From NCBI RefSeq assembly GCF_030269925.1, contig NC_085129.1:18591501-18655500 (forward strand): a stretch of 64,000 nt of DNA. The letters are read 5' to 3'. A model generated the notes under the pieces. The model did not search any database. It was not told where the DNA came from and worked only from the letters and a program-made list of their open reading frames with translations. Shown one piece after another: positions 29,614 to 40,819 of this stretch (positions are counted from its first letter, which is position 1; every line of letters begins with the position of its first letter). The position numbers were made by a program, and so were the translations under genes. The DNA comes from Bombyx mori. Its lineage: Eukaryota > Arthropoda > Insecta > Lepidoptera > Bombycidae.

Positions 29614-29740
29614 GGTTGCACATCGAACTCTACCGAGTTCGACGAGTACGGCTACCGGGCTCCTTACTCCTAGTGTTAGAGCTAAAGGTTTCTAATGCGA
29701 GGGTTATTGGATCTGATGGATCCGTAAGGGCGTGAGGCTT
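29614..29740 (-). mobile_element. SINE-B variant type C, second part
   Basis: After the duplicated target: ACTCTACCGAGTTCGACGAG, TAGTGTTAGAGCTAAAGGTT and ATCTGATGGATCCGTAAGGG, which correspond to the inverted 5' part of the copy at 19845. From 29740 to 29858 nothing further. Confidence 0.65.
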
Positions 29741-29858
29741 ATATCTCCAATCTATCACACGAGGGCTGTTATTCTTCAAGCCGGAATTTGTGACTGCTTA
29801 GCGGCAGAATTAGGCAGAATTTCAATGACGGCGAAGACTGTCAATACATCTACCGTCT

Positions 29859-30035
29859 GTGTGTGTGCTCAGTGCGAGTTTTTTAACTTCTCGATCGCGT
29901 AAAACTTAACTCAATTGTGTATGGAGTTGGAACAGCGCCCCTACCGGCAAACGTAGGCAAACGTTCCAACTCCATATAAATTTGAGATAACTTTTACGCT
30001 ATCGAGAACGTTAAAAACTCGCACTAAACACACTG
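29859..30035. mobile_element. palindromic MITE, second full copy
   Basis: Two inverted arms, GTGTGCTCAGTGCGAGTTTT and TTACGCTATCGAGAACGTTA with CACTAAACACACTG, around GCGCCCCTACCGGCAAACGT. Longer central pairing (GTATGGAGTTGGAAC with GTTCCAACTCCATA) than in the copy at 14191. Confidence 0.8.
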
Positions 30036-30084
30036 TATGTTAAACTGATTGTATGTACGGCCTTACTGAACACAATCGCGAGTT

Positions 30085-30336
30085 TTTATTTTTTATTTTA
30101 TTGCTTAGATGGGTGGACGAGCTGACAGCCCACCTGGTGTTAAGTAGTTACTGGAGTCCATAGACATCTACAACGTAAATGCGCCACCCCCCTTCAGATA
30201 TAAGTTCTAAGGTCTCAGTATAGTTACGACGGCTGCCCCACCCTTCAAACCGAAACGCATTACTGCTTCACGGCAGAAATAGGCGGGGTGTGGTACCTAC
30301 CCGTGCGGACTCACAAGAGGTCCTACCACCAGTAAC
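30085..30336 (-). mobile_element. SINE-A body copy
   Basis: Complete body. The stretch 30337-30970 is AT-rich with no recognised feature. Confidence 0.9.
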
Positions 30337-30970
30337 ATGGTATGTTTATATCGAATAGCTTAATCCTCTCTGACCATAATTGCGATGGTAAATTTATTTT
30401 GAATAACCTTAACGTTTCCCACGGATAATTATATCCAGGGGTCTATAGAAGGGTGGGCGCCGATCGTCGACGACCTTTGATCGGGAAACGTTCAGTAATA
30501 GCGTGATACCTGTAATTAAGTTTGATTAAACAGTAAACGATTGTAAGGCTAATGTTTTTATTTATTTACGAAAGAAAATGGTGCTCTATGCATAGGGATT
30601 CGATGTTGCGTGATTTTTTTAATTAAATAAAATGAATAGTTTGCCAATGAAGTTAACTTGGTTGATTTTATCACAAAGAGAATCTTGCTTATTACCATTT
30701 ACCGATTTTTTACATTTACCGGTAAAAGTGTACATTTCCCAAAAGTGTACATTTACCGTAACATATATACCTATTGTTTTGTATCTTGTAATATGTATAT
30801 ATTATTATATATGTAATGTTTATTGTATGCAGTAGGTTTGTGTTCCTAATTCTTCTTTCCTTCTGCGGGCCTACTGGACGAGATTTCAACATGAAATAAG
30901 TAGTGCCCTTGTACTCTGTATCCTTATTGTCGTGTTTCTTCTAACAGCTGTGTGTACAAAATATATTAAA

Positions 30971-31425
30971 CTAGCAGTCCGCTCCGGCTCCGCTCGGGTC
31001 TTTAACCAAAATTGTCAACGATATTTGATGTGGTTTTATTTTTTTAAATAATCGAACACTTATAGCGGCGTAACTATAATAGTTAGACATATGTTGTTGC
31101 GACACTTTTTCTAAATAATAATGTGTTCTACAAAGTCGTAGTACATTATTTTATTCTATTATCAATAGTTTTCGCAGGGCACGCGATGTAAAGAATATTG
31201 TAGGTATTTTTTTTACAACTTGGCTTACATTATTGGAGTTTTAGTTACTGGTACCAGTTATGTGGTTATTTATTCCTAATTTTTTCAAAAAAGATTATGT
31301 CACTCGGAAATAGTGTAGCTTCCAAACAGTGAAAGAATTTTTCAAATCGGTTCAGTAGTTTCGGGGCCTATTGAATACAAACAAACAAATCTTTTCTCTT
31401 TATAATATTAGTATAGAAGTATAGA
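30971..31425 (-). mobile_element. Helitron (Hel-3), nonautonomous
   Basis: In minus orientation it begins TCTATACTTCTATAC, contains ACTACTGAACCGATTTGAAA and ends CCCGAGCGGAGCCGGAGCGG then ACTGCTAG/T, with a GC-rich hairpin just before the CTAG terminus. It inserts between A and T as Helitrons do. Confidence 0.7.
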
Positions 31426-31689
31426 TAAATAAATTATGTTAAGAGATGTGGTTAGTTGAGTCCGAGCTACCAGAGAGTGAGAACTACCAGATTTCATAGA
31501 GGACACAACGTTTGTTTAACATCTGCAACAACTTTTCAATATTTGATGTTGTAACAAGCGACTGCTTCTAATGAATCAGAGTGGGCTCATATAACGTCGG
31601 GCCACCACTAATTTGCGGGACTATTTTTTGTTGTAACGAATACTAATTCTTAACTTTGGCATATACATTTCGATATTTCTAGAACTCTG

Positions 31690-32118
31690 CACTAAGCAGT
31701 GTCTGTTTTCTGCGATACTGTCTCAAATAGTAGGTTTCTTCGAAGATTTTTCTCGACGGGACATCCATTCCACGCCTCGTCGTGTAAGGAAGAGCGGACG
31801 ACACGAGACGGCACGGGAATCCCGCGTCCGTTCAAATTGGAATACAGCGGTTCCTTGAATGAGTGTGGGTGGATGGCCTCGAGCAGAGAGAGAGAGATGG
31901 TGGGGCATCGTAAGCAATGTCGACCGCGGGAACCCTCCTTCCCTGACCAGATTCTGACAAGATTCAGAGTGCAAAGGGAGTCGTTTGTTGCGATAAGGTC
32001 CTAAAATATAATTGGGCCCACGGTCTGCTCCCAAAATCTGTTGACCGTCATGTTCCACATAGCCAGCGTGCCCTCGGCGCGGATACCTCGAAGGAGGAAA
32101 GGCCGCCTGCCCGAAAAA
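31690..32118 (+). mobile_element. old 3' end of R1-clade LINE
   Basis: From about 31910 it shares AAGCAATGTCGACCGCGGGAACC, GAGTCGTTTGTTGCGATAAG, ACCTCGAAGGAGGAAAGGCC with the 3' UTR at 29380-29600 and ends in ten A. Written pieces are each part of a continuous match. The 31690-31910 part may be its upstream UTR but is unverified. Confidence 0.6.
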
Positions 32119-32216
32119 AAAAATAGGACATCGTAAGACGAGTCTCCCCTCCAAGGCCACGTAACAATCACAACCACTCTGTCTCTGAAACGATTAACCA
32201 GAGAAGTACCTATATT

Positions 32217-32365
32217 AAGACGTCTTGTGAGCCTGCCCAGGCAGATACCTCAACGTCGCTTTTTTCTACCGCAGCAAGGAGTTTCTGCTTGAAGGATTTG
32301 ACAGCTGATATCCTATGAGAATCCGACCTCATGTCTCAAAGTCGGTGGCGGCATTTACCGTCCGA
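32217..32365 (+). mobile_element. degenerate SINE-A copy
   Basis: AGACGTCTTGTGAGCCTGCC, GGCAGATACCTC, TGTCTCAAAGTCGGTGGCGG. Truncated at the 3' side. Confidence 0.55.
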
Positions 32366-32546
32366 TCATAGATTTAAAGCGCTAAAAGCTAACTCGAATG
32401 AAGTTAATGCCTTGCCTCATTCATCTCACATAGTGGTGTGGTCAGCTTTCCTTATTCTATTCATCCACTTCGCTCTGTCTTCGACATCCTCGTCGGGAAC
32501 ATTGCATTCCCTTTTCTCCTTCAGCACTACATCTTTCCACCTTGTC

Positions 32547-32793
32547 TTTTATTTATTTATTACTTAGATTGGTGGATTAGCTTACGTTCTACCTCGTCTT
32601 AAGTGGTTACCGGAGCCCATAGACATCCATAACGTAAATACCGGCACCCATCTTGAGATATGAGTTCTAAGGTCTCGGTATAGTTACAACGGCTGCCCCG
32701 CCTTTCAAACCGAAACGCATTATTGCTTCACGGCAGAAATAGGCGGTGGTACCTACCTAATGCGAACCCACAATACGTCCTACCACTAGTAGT
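32547..32793 (-). mobile_element. SINE-A body copy
   Basis: Body with an AT-rich start (TTTATTTATTACTTAGATTG), followed by part of the middle (GCAAAATATAATTTTGCGGG). Confidence 0.8.
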
Positions 32794-33112
32794 TACGCAA
32801 AATATAATTTTGCGGGTTTTTGTCTTGGGTGTTAATAATTGCCTTGCCTATTAATACAATAAGGTATTACTGGTTACGGAACTGCACATGTCTAATCGTA
32901 ATTCTGATCGATACCGTTTCGGGACCGGCCCAATGAAGCGTGACAAGGGTTAACGGTCAGGTGACCGTCGGAGCTATGGTGTGTGACTGTCGACCACCTG
33001 CGCCAATAAATTCGCTCACTAAACCCTCTGCAAGCTATAATATCGCCTACCCTCTGAGCCAACCCTGAGTTTTAGAGTGTACTGATGATTGATACATTTA
33101 TTTGCATACAAG

Positions 33113-33570
33113 ATTTTTTTATTGCCTAAATAGGTGGACGAGCTCACGGTCCTCCGGGTGTTAAGTGGCTACCGGAGCCCATAGATATCTACAAGGTAAA
33201 TGACACCACCCACCTTAAGATACGAGTTGTAAGGTATCAATTTTTACAGTACAACGACTGTCTCGCCTTTCAAACAGAAACGCATTACTATTTCACGGCA
33301 GAAATAGGAAGGGTGGTGGTACTTACCCGTGCGGACTCACAAGAGGTCCTATCACCAGTAATTACGCAAATTAAAAATTTTGCGGGTTACATTTTTATTA
33401 CACGATGTTATTCCTTCCACCGAGGAAGTCAATTGTGAACGCTTAAGTCCGTATTTGATTAGAAAAATTGGTATGTACGTGCCTGCGTGTATCGAAAACT
33501 GACGAAAACAGACGCATCGCTCGATACGAATGCACCAGCCGTCTTATCCTTTAGGTTACGACGACTTAAA
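33113..33570 (-). mobile_element. full-length SINE-A copy
   Basis: Body, middle (TTTTTATTACACGATGTTAT, GAAGTCAATTGTGAACGCTT) and diverged head (CGTCTTATCCTTTAGGTTAC antisense). About 458 bp. Confidence 0.8.
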
Positions 33571-33613
33571 ATTGAATTAAGCAGAAAGAAAGACAGTCAT
33601 AAGCTTCTTAATT

Positions 33614-33853
33614 ACTGGTTGTAGGACCGCTTTGATTTCGCGCGGGTACGTACCAACGCCCTGCCTATTTCTGAAGTGAAGCAGTAATGCGTTTCGGCTT
33701 GAAGGGCGGGGCAGCCGTTATACTCTAAAAACGGAGACCTTAGAACTCATGTCTCAAGGTGAGTGGTGGCATTTACGTCGTAGATGTCTATGGGCTCCGG
33801 TAATCATTTAACACCAGTTGGGCCGTGAATTCGATCAACCAGCAAAGCAATAA
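33614..33853 (+). mobile_element. SINE-A body copy
   Basis: Starts ACTGGTTGTAGGACCGCTTT and ends AGCAAAGCAATAAGAC, in opposite orientation to the full copy 45 bp upstream, so the two form an imperfect inverted pair. The stretch 33855-34520 has no recognised feature. Confidence 0.8.
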
Positions 33854-34521
33854 GACAAAGAAAGCTGCTTATTGTGCTTTTGTTTTGAACGACACAAGAC
33901 ATGTACCTATCTACTATCTTTACAATACCTCCAATCTAGATTTCATTCCGAGATATAGTTAACTATCGTATTATAAATCAGTTTATTTGATTTATCGTTT
34001 AGATACGTTTTATATATGTATATAAATTGAATCCCACCCCAAAAATTCGAATCGGTCAAAACATCCCTAAGCACAAAGACGGGTGGGCGATTGGTCGGGA
34101 ATAAGGGTCCGCTTAAAAGTGGAAACCGCGAAACGGGTATTGGTGTCTCTTTCTTGCAAGCGAATTTTTCGATCCTACGTCTTCTTCGCACGCAAGGGTT
34201 GGAACGAAGGTGCGGTCTTCTGTGTCAGTACAATCTTCGTTCAAATCACACACGGACGCATCTGAAAACAATATAGAAAGGATAGTGAAAAAATAAATGA
34301 GGAAATCATTTAAAAAAAAAAATAACGAAAATATCGCGTGCTAAAAAAAAATAACAGTTCTTGTACAAGCTTTTAAAGAGCTATAAATAAATAACATAAT
34401 TAATTTATCAATAACAAAAAAGAAATTAAGCGTTGATATTATAATTTTCGAAATGTGTGATTCCGTTGTGGACATTACGTAAATTGAGGTGTTATTCAAC
34501 GGGAGATGTATTGAATTAAAG

Positions 34522-34597
34522 ATGGAATATAGTTGGCATATCGGGGAAGGCGGTGATCAAGAGTCCAGTAGATCGGTCAGAGCACCGCGGAGTGAAG
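34522..34597 (+). CDS. Myrf: Myrf candidate alternative first exon 1B
   Basis: ATG at 34522 opens 25 codons (MEYSWHIGEGGDQESS...) ending on GAA-G/GTAAAA in phase 1. Joined to the exon at 49496 this gives RSEG-PGFITDLDFDAYMG in an open frame. The stretch is not part of any repeat I can see, although a SINE follows 42 bp downstream. A three-codon upstream ORF (ATG at 34506) precedes it. Phase agreement alone has a one in three chance, so this is a candidate alternative promoter exon, not a proven one. Confidence 0.4.
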
Positions 34598-34638
34598 GTA
34601 AAATAACATGAAACTACAAAAAAATAATTATATAGGAG

Positions 34639-34885
34639 GTTTTTTTTTATTGCTTAGATAGGTGGACGAGCTTACACCGCACCTGGTGTTAAGTGGTTAC
34701 CGGAGCCCATAGACATCTACAAGGTAAATGCCGCTACCCACCTTGAGATATAAGTTCTAAGGTCTCAAGTATAGTTACAACGGATGCCCCGCCCTTCAAA
34801 CCGAAACGCATTACTGCTTCACGGCAGAAATAGGCAGGATGGTGGCACCTACCCGTGCGGACTCAAAAGAGGTTCTACCATTAGG
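34639..34885 (-). mobile_element. SINE-A body copy
   Basis: Complete body; it begins about 40 bp after the donor of the candidate exon 1B. Confidence 0.85.
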
Positions 34886-35026
34886 TACAGAAGAAATAGA
34901 AGTTTTGATTTAACACAGAAGAACGGACAGAAGTGATAATTAAAAACTAATCTAAATTGAACTATTTAATATTGTAATTGTTTAACTTGAGAAAAACTTA
35001 GGTTATTACTTAAATTTTATGTATTA

Positions 35027-35419
35027 CTAGCTGACCCGGCAAACATTGTTTTGCCGTATTATTATATAAGATTTCTAGGGAATTTCTAGTGTAGAAAAAA
35101 AAACTAACTTATTGTAAGTGTGTAAGGATGTGGTAAATGAGTGAAAGAGGTATGTAGTGCTGTGAACGATGAGGGAATATATAATAAAAATAACAAAACC
35201 TCATTCAACCACATAATACCTCATTATAACAAAAAAAAAATCCAAATAAAAAAAATATGTTAGGGGTGGACAACCCTAATCACTTAGGGGTATGAAAAAT
35301 AGATAGTAGCCGATTCTCAGGCTTACTGAATATGCATAAAAAATGTCATGAGAATCGGTCAAGCGGTTTCGGAGGAGTATGGGAACGAACATTGTGACAC
35401 GAGAATTTTATATATTAGA
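35027..35419 (-). mobile_element. Helitron (Hel-2), nonautonomous
   Basis: In minus orientation it starts A/TCTAATATATAAAATTCTCG and ends GGCAAAACAATGTTTGCCGG, GTCAGCTAG/T. The GGCAAA...TTTGCC hairpin stands right before the CTAG end. A second copy is at 57180. Confidence 0.8.
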
Positions 35420-35469
35420 TTATAATGATAATGTAAGGAAGATTGGAACATAAATTCAATAAAGATATA

Positions 35470-35600
35470 CAAATACTTAGGAGCTACATTACGTTCTCAG
35501 CACCGCTGCCGTATGCGTGAGAGAGAGGGACGCCAGATAGACTGGCGCCGTAACGCGTTACGTAACGTAGCGGTTTACCCTCCCATAAGAAGTTATCACT
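35470..35600. repeat. unclassified GC-rich repeat-like segment
   Basis: GTTACGTAACGTAGCGG and CTGGCGCCGTAACGCG form overlapping short palindromes next to GAGAGAGAGGGACGCC. It resembles an end of a DNA element but no partner end is visible. Confidence 0.3.
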
Positions 35601-35675
35601 TGAAAAACCATTATCATGTGTATTCCATAACCTATTAATTACAGCCGAAAGCGACCCGAGCTGAAAATACCTTAC

Positions 35676-35971
35676 CACGTTGACTGCCGTGTAGGTCACC
35701 GGTGTCCTACGCGGCGCACTGAAGTAATTATGTCGATTTCTCTCTTCGATCTTCTTACTAAGGCGCCGGAATGTCAAATAGAATTTAGGAAAAACGAATC
35801 CGAACGATACCGAGAATGAATCTATATCTTAAAGACCTAAAAATCTAGAACATACATTAATAAGCAAAAGAAATCAAAATTAGGTAATCCAGGCGCCTTA
35901 GTAAAAGAAATCGACATAATTACTTCAGCACGCCGCGTAGGGCACGGGTGACCTACACGGCAGTCAAAGGG
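35676..35971. mobile_element. piggyBac-type MITE
   Basis: Inverted arms of about 90 bp: GTTGACTGCCGTGTAGGTCA, GAAGTAATTATGTCGATTTC, TAAGGCGCC on the left and the complement ending ACGGCAGTCAAAGGG on the right. The right end is followed by TTAA, the piggyBac target; on the left this has decayed to TTAC. No transposase. A broken relative lies at 48780-49025. Confidence 0.8.
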
Positions 35972-36384
35972 TTAAGTTAAAAAATCACCAACTTTATACT
36001 ATAGCCCTTATCTTTCACCAATTTAATTTATTCAACGTCAATAAGTGAATAAATGGGAAATTCATCAATGTAACTCGAGAAGGAATCTAATTATTATTTT
36101 TTATCAATTCATATTAAAAACACACTACCTATCCTACGTCAGAGACGACAGTGCGAGATAACTGTAGTACGCATCTACTGAATATGCAAGACCCTTATCA
36201 ATTATCCAAAGCTATTCTTGGCTAAAGATTATTTAATAATAATAAATAAATAACTGGGAACAAATCACACACGGTCATTAGACCCCAAATTAGAATTCCC
36301 TGTGTTATAGGTGTGAGGGACTGACAAAAATTCTTATATACGTTTAAATATATAGGTAGAATAAACACCCAGGCGAAATTCAAA

Positions 36385-36570
36385 CAAACCTGTAGCCCTT
36401 GTAAAAGCAGTGCTTCGCAGAATCTACCGCCGGATCGGAATCGCGGCCCACAGAGATCATCCAGCGAGAAACTCAGTGCGCTGTGTCTGTGGGTTAGTTT
36501 CCACGACGAACCCTTCGTTGCATTCGAAGGTCTCGACAAGAACGGTGACCGGTGCTTGGGTTATCTAACT
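36385..36570 (-). mobile_element. partial SINE-B copy
   Basis: GCAGTGCTTCGCAGAATCTA, CCGGATCGGAATCGCGGCCC and AACGGTGACCGGTGCTTGGG. Both ends are incomplete. The stretch 35975-36384 has no recognised feature. Confidence 0.7.
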
Positions 36571-36574
36571 ACAC

Positions 36575-36650
36575 CTTTTTTTTATGATTGAAAGATTACT
36601 TGTGGCCCGGAGGCCTTTCCAGTTTCATCAGGACAGGTGTTAGTGGATCA
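36575..36650 (-). mobile_element. fragment of SINE-B variant type C
   Basis: TTTTTTATGATTGAAAGATT, GGCCCGGAGGCCTTTCCAGT and CATCAGGACAGGTG. Confidence 0.55.
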
Positions 36651-36879
36651 GAAGGATCCGAAGTGACATGTTTTGGGCGACATCGACTGCTTAGGTACCG
36701 TTTGCTTTTCATGTATAAAGATTTCCTGTATCCATAACATTGGAGAAAATTCTCATGTTAATTATCATAGTTCAGTGTCAGTTATTTATTAGTAGCTAAA
36801 ACCGGCCACACTTTGCTGTGTATGTCAGATTTTAACGATACAATGCGATATTATTTCCAATTTATATTTGGCATATTTT

Positions 36880-37331
36880 TTATTCTTATTTATTGCTTAG
36901 ATCGGTGGACGAGCTCACAGCCCACCTGGTTTTAAGTAGGTTTTAAGTAGTACTGTAGCCCATGGACATCTATAACGTAAATGCGCCACTCACCTTGAGA
37001 TATAAGTTCTAAGGTCTCAAGTATAGTTACAACGGCTGCCCTACTCTTCAAACCGAAACGCATTACTGCTTCACGGCAGAAATAAGCAGGGCGGTGGCAC
37101 CTACTCGTGCGGACTCACAAGAAGTCCTACCATCAGTAATTAAGCAAATTATAATTATGTGGTTTTGATTTTTTACTCGATGTTATTCCTTCACCGTGGA
37201 AGTCAATCGTGAACATTTGTTAAGTACGTATTTGATTAGAAAAATTGGTACCCGCCTGCGGGATTTGAACACCGTTGCATCGCTAGATACGAATGCACCG
37301 GACGTCTTATCCTTTAGGCCACGACGACTAC
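36880..37331 (-). mobile_element. full-length SINE-A copy (reference copy)
   Basis: Best full-length example. In its own orientation it starts GTCGTCGTGGCCTAAAGGAT (pol III A box TGGCCTAAAGG) and carries GTGTTCAAATCCCGC (B box, consensus GTTCGAATCC in other copies). Then come the middle with CGATTGACTTCCACGGTGAA and the body. The head is a tRNA-like promoter, so the family is a tRNA-derived SINE transcribed by RNA polymerase III. The tRNA-like part is not a functional tRNA gene. Confidence 0.85.
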
Positions 37332-37713
37332 TAAATTTGAAGTAAATCATTCACGAATTTCCTACCAATGAACCACTAAAGCGAAATAGCAGTCAAAAAA
37401 ACAGCAAATAACATAAAATAATTGTGAAATAAATAGATAACGCAAAAAAAGCAATTCCAATTTCGAATTTATTGCGCGTTAGTAAACAAAAAAAAAAGCG
37501 TTTGACGATTTTAAATCACTTCCATTATTAAATGTTAAAGAAAGAAATACCGTTAAGGTTATTTAAAAAAGAAAAGCGGTCGTCCCTACAACGAATACAA
37601 AATTAGGCACGTCAAGAAACCGGTACAATAGCGTTCTAGTTTACACGCTACTCCATATTTTACACTTTGATTGATAAATGGAACACTTTCGTTTCAATAA
37701 TTGACTAATAACA

Positions 37714-38132
37714 TCTATATATTAATACGTGAAGCAAAAACTTTGTATCCCTTTTTACGAAAATTGCGCGGACGGAGGAGTATGAAACTTTCCACACTTA
37801 TAGAGAATATAGAGAAGAAGTGCACAACGCTAATTTTTTTTTTAAATAATGCATAAAAGATACATTAAATCAATAAAGAAAACATTACACACACTACATA
37901 CCATGTATTTGACGCACACACGCATGCATACTATTTATTGTCTAACTTTTGTTCTTGACGTCTGTTGTCAAATTGAGAATAGATTAAATATTGTTTGTCT
38001 TTGTTAATATTTTTTATAGTGTGGTCTTGGCGAAATTTGTGATTATAGAAGTATAAAATACAATCATAATAGTGTACAAACTTACAATTCCAATTAATTA
38101 TAGTCGAATTTCGACTACTGCGGGACCTCTAG
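37714..38132 (+). mobile_element. Lep1-like Helitron, complete nonautonomous copy
   Basis: A/TCTATATATTAATACGTGAA at the left and CGGGACCTCTAG/T at the right, with the palindrome AGTCGAATTTCGACT 12 bp before the CTAG end. These are the three Helitron hallmarks: TC start, 3' hairpin and CTAG, with insertion between A and T. It includes AATTGCGCGGACGGAGGAGT. Noncoding. Confidence 0.88.
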
Positions 38133-38193
38133 TACAAATAAAAGTGCATGGCTGTTTCATCCGAAACAAAAATGCGTTCTTTTTTTATATTTA

Positions 38194-38440
38194 AAACTTT
38201 CCTTATTGCATAGATGTCTGGACGAGCTAACAGCCCACCTATATTAGATGGTTACTGGAGCCCATAGCCATCTACAACGTAAATGCGCCACTCATATCTC
38301 AATATAAGTTCTAAGGACTCAAGTATAATTACAACGGCTGCCCTACCCTTCAAACCGAAACGCATTACTATTTCACGGCGGAAATAGGCAGGGTGGTGGT
38401 ACCTACCCTTGCGGACTCGCCTGAGGCCCTACCGCCAGTA
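38194..38440 (-). mobile_element. SINE-A body copy
   Basis: Complete body with several changes (CCTATATTAGATGGTTACTG). From 38441 to 38974 no recognised feature. Confidence 0.85.
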
Positions 38441-38974
38441 CGCTTCCAGACATAAAGAAGATTTACTGCGGTGTGTAGATACGTCTTTTGTAACAGAATC
38501 GGTGAAGATTTTGTCAGCGGCAGGGGAACTTTAGCTGGTTAAATATATTTACATAATTGGTACCTAACCTCGCGGACCCACAAGACGCTCTACCCTTAGT
38601 AGCGATGTCTGGAGAAAATTAAAGAAGCTTGTCGCGAAACTTACTCGTAGTGGCTAGCTAACGGTGGTCTCACGACGTTGTGACGATTTTCAAATTAAAC
38701 AAATACATTTTTCGTATGAATCAGTACGTACGTTTGAAACAAAAAATATTTGTATAGGAGATAACGCCGTATCGTGTAGAGCGATCGGGTTACGTTTTAC
38801 TACGCTACATGTGTGCTCATTGTTGATAAGGTTCGACAATGTGAACAGCTAAGTCCTTTGTTCGCGTAAGATGTTCTCTGTGGGTTCCCTGGAAGAAAGG
38901 AAACAGTGGTTTTGAGTTTTGGTATGTCCGTCTCTTCTACTCTTAGGGTAACGACAAGCAAACGTTTTTCAAGG

Positions 38975-39092
38975 GTTCTTTTATTGCTTAGATCGGTGGA
39001 CGAGCTCACAGTCCACCTGGTGTTAAGTGGAGACATCTACAACGTAAATGCGCCACTCACCTTAAGATATAAGTTCTAAGGTCTCAGTATTA
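38975..39092 (-). mobile_element. truncated SINE-A copy
   Basis: Tail half of the body only, with an internal deletion after TGTTAAGTGG, stopping at AAGGTCTCAGTAT. From 39093 to 39715 nothing is recognised. Confidence 0.75.
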
Positions 39093-39714
39093 GCTATTTA
39101 ATTTATGTTCTTAATTAAACCAATTAGAACAGGAATTGGGTAAATTTGATTTAATTCATAAAAAATTCAAAACAAGATATAAGCAAAACTTACGTAGCGT
39201 AGATACATGAAGCCGCCAGCACAAAAGTGGCTAGCTAGTTAGTAGCATAGTCATTATGGAGCAATGAGGTTTAAGTATACGTGAATTGGAATTTGAGTAG
39301 GCAAAAAAACAATACGCGCAAAAATTATGTTTACAAAGCCATCTGTTATCTATGGGTGATGATACTATGGATAGGCCGGTTTTGCATCAAAATTTATTAT
39401 ATTTTAAATAAATTGCAATATACATAATTATAAGCATGATTATGAAAAAATGTGGGTTAGGCCACTTTTCCGCTGACAGCCTCATGTAGGTAGCTTAAGT
39501 AGTTTCTTAGATTAATAATAGAACAGAAAATTATTTCGACTTCAGAGGCGCAGAAGTACGAAATGCGGTATCGACTTTTAATAAAGTATTTTGGATTGAA
39601 GATGCACTTGTCCATTTTGAGGTCGTTTCGTAGTATTTTATAGCTTTTATAGATTGACGAGTGGTTACCGTCACTCATGGACGTCAGCAATGCCAGGGAC
39701 ACAGTCAAGTTGAA

Positions 39715-39965
39715 GTCCGTATTATCTATTATTATCCGGTTTCATCCATATTATCTGGAACCGCTGCATTCATCGACAGTGCGTTTCCAGAGGTCTTTTT
39801 TTTCCACGTACCATCCGGCTATGGAATGAGCTCCCCTCCACGGTGTTTCCCGAGCGCTATAACATGTCCGTCTTCAAACGAGGCTTGTGGAGAGTATTAA
39901 GCGGTAGGCAGCGGTTTGGCTTTGCCCCTGGCGTTGCTGAAGTCAATAAAAAAAAGTCTACCGAT
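39715..39965 (+). mobile_element. Jockey/CR1-like LINE 3' end
   Basis: CATATTATCTGGAACCGCTG, CCATCCGGCTATGGAATGAG and AAACGAGGCTTGTGGAGAGT, the same C-terminal coding end as at 18985, closed by AATAAAAAAAAG. Confidence 0.7.
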
Positions 39966-40240
39966 GAGTACTCTCCGCAAGCCTCGTTTGGATAAGGACA
40001 ATGACATGGAATAGCGCTCAACAAACCCAAGAGGGGAGGTCATTCCAGAGTGTACGTAATAAAAAGGATCTTTGGAAACGCACTGTGTATGAACGCAGCG
40101 GTTCCAGATAGTATGGTTGAACTCTGTTCCGGTTTGCGCGAGATATGACGGTAAAAAGGGGATGAAGGTATAAAATGGGATAAACTGGGATGGGGAGTAT
40201 CTCCAGCAGTAGACGCTTTAAGAAAACCATTCATAGAAAA
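39966..40240 (-). mobile_element. Jockey/CR1-like LINE 3' end, inverted to its neighbour
   Basis: Antisense of the same family: CTCTCCGCAAGCCTCGTTTG, GGGGAGGTCATTCCAGAGTG, GAACGCAGCGGTTCCAGATA. It stands head to head with the copy just before, without a gap. From 40241 to 40611 nothing is recognised. Confidence 0.7.
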
Positions 40241-40611
40241 AAATCTCAGCATCCGTGCAGCCTCTTACGAGTCATAGCTTAGGTCCCTAAATAGTTAGGT
40301 ATTGGCGCAACTTAAAAGAGAATCTTCATAACTGTCCAGTACCGATCGTGACTAATATTCGTTCTGACTGACCCCAAATATTTTTATATCAATCACCTGC
40401 TCCACCACCCTAATGTTTACGAGCTTTACCGTTTTGCACTAATGACTAATCACACGGTTGAATAAACCGCCACATCGAAGTCCCCATGTTAATTTGTTAA
40501 CGAAATCGTGTGACCGGTCGACCGGTGGAAACGATTGCTTCCAAACAATACGAGTAATGCACCTGGTGTAGAAGCGGATACCAGATGAATGCATCCACGA
40601 GCTACGGACCA

Positions 40612-40805
40612 GGCCGTTTTTTATGATTTAAGTATTAGTGGTAGCCCAGAGGCCTTTCCAGTTTCGCCAGGACAGATGAGCGAGTAATGGCTCAGCCACG
40701 AGGGGAGGAATTTGTTAACAGCTACCCGAGCGCCTCCAAAGGAGACCTAACAACTCAGAAGAAGCTGCTTCACGAATGAATCTACCACCGAATCGCAATA
40801 GATCG
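40612..40805 (-). mobile_element. SINE-B variant type C copy
   Basis: TTTTTTATGATTTAAGTATT, AGCCCAGAGGCCTTTCCAGT, GAGCGCCTCCAAAGGAGACC, CGAATGAATCTACCACCGAA. Cut off before the GGCGAGAAACTC block. Confidence 0.7.
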
Positions 40806-40819
40806 CCCGGAAATCTACC

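Noticed and set aside
36880..37331. tRNA genes in the heads of SINE-A copies
   Set aside because: Several copies share the same head followed by the same SINE body, with substitutions in stems. They are SINE promoters.
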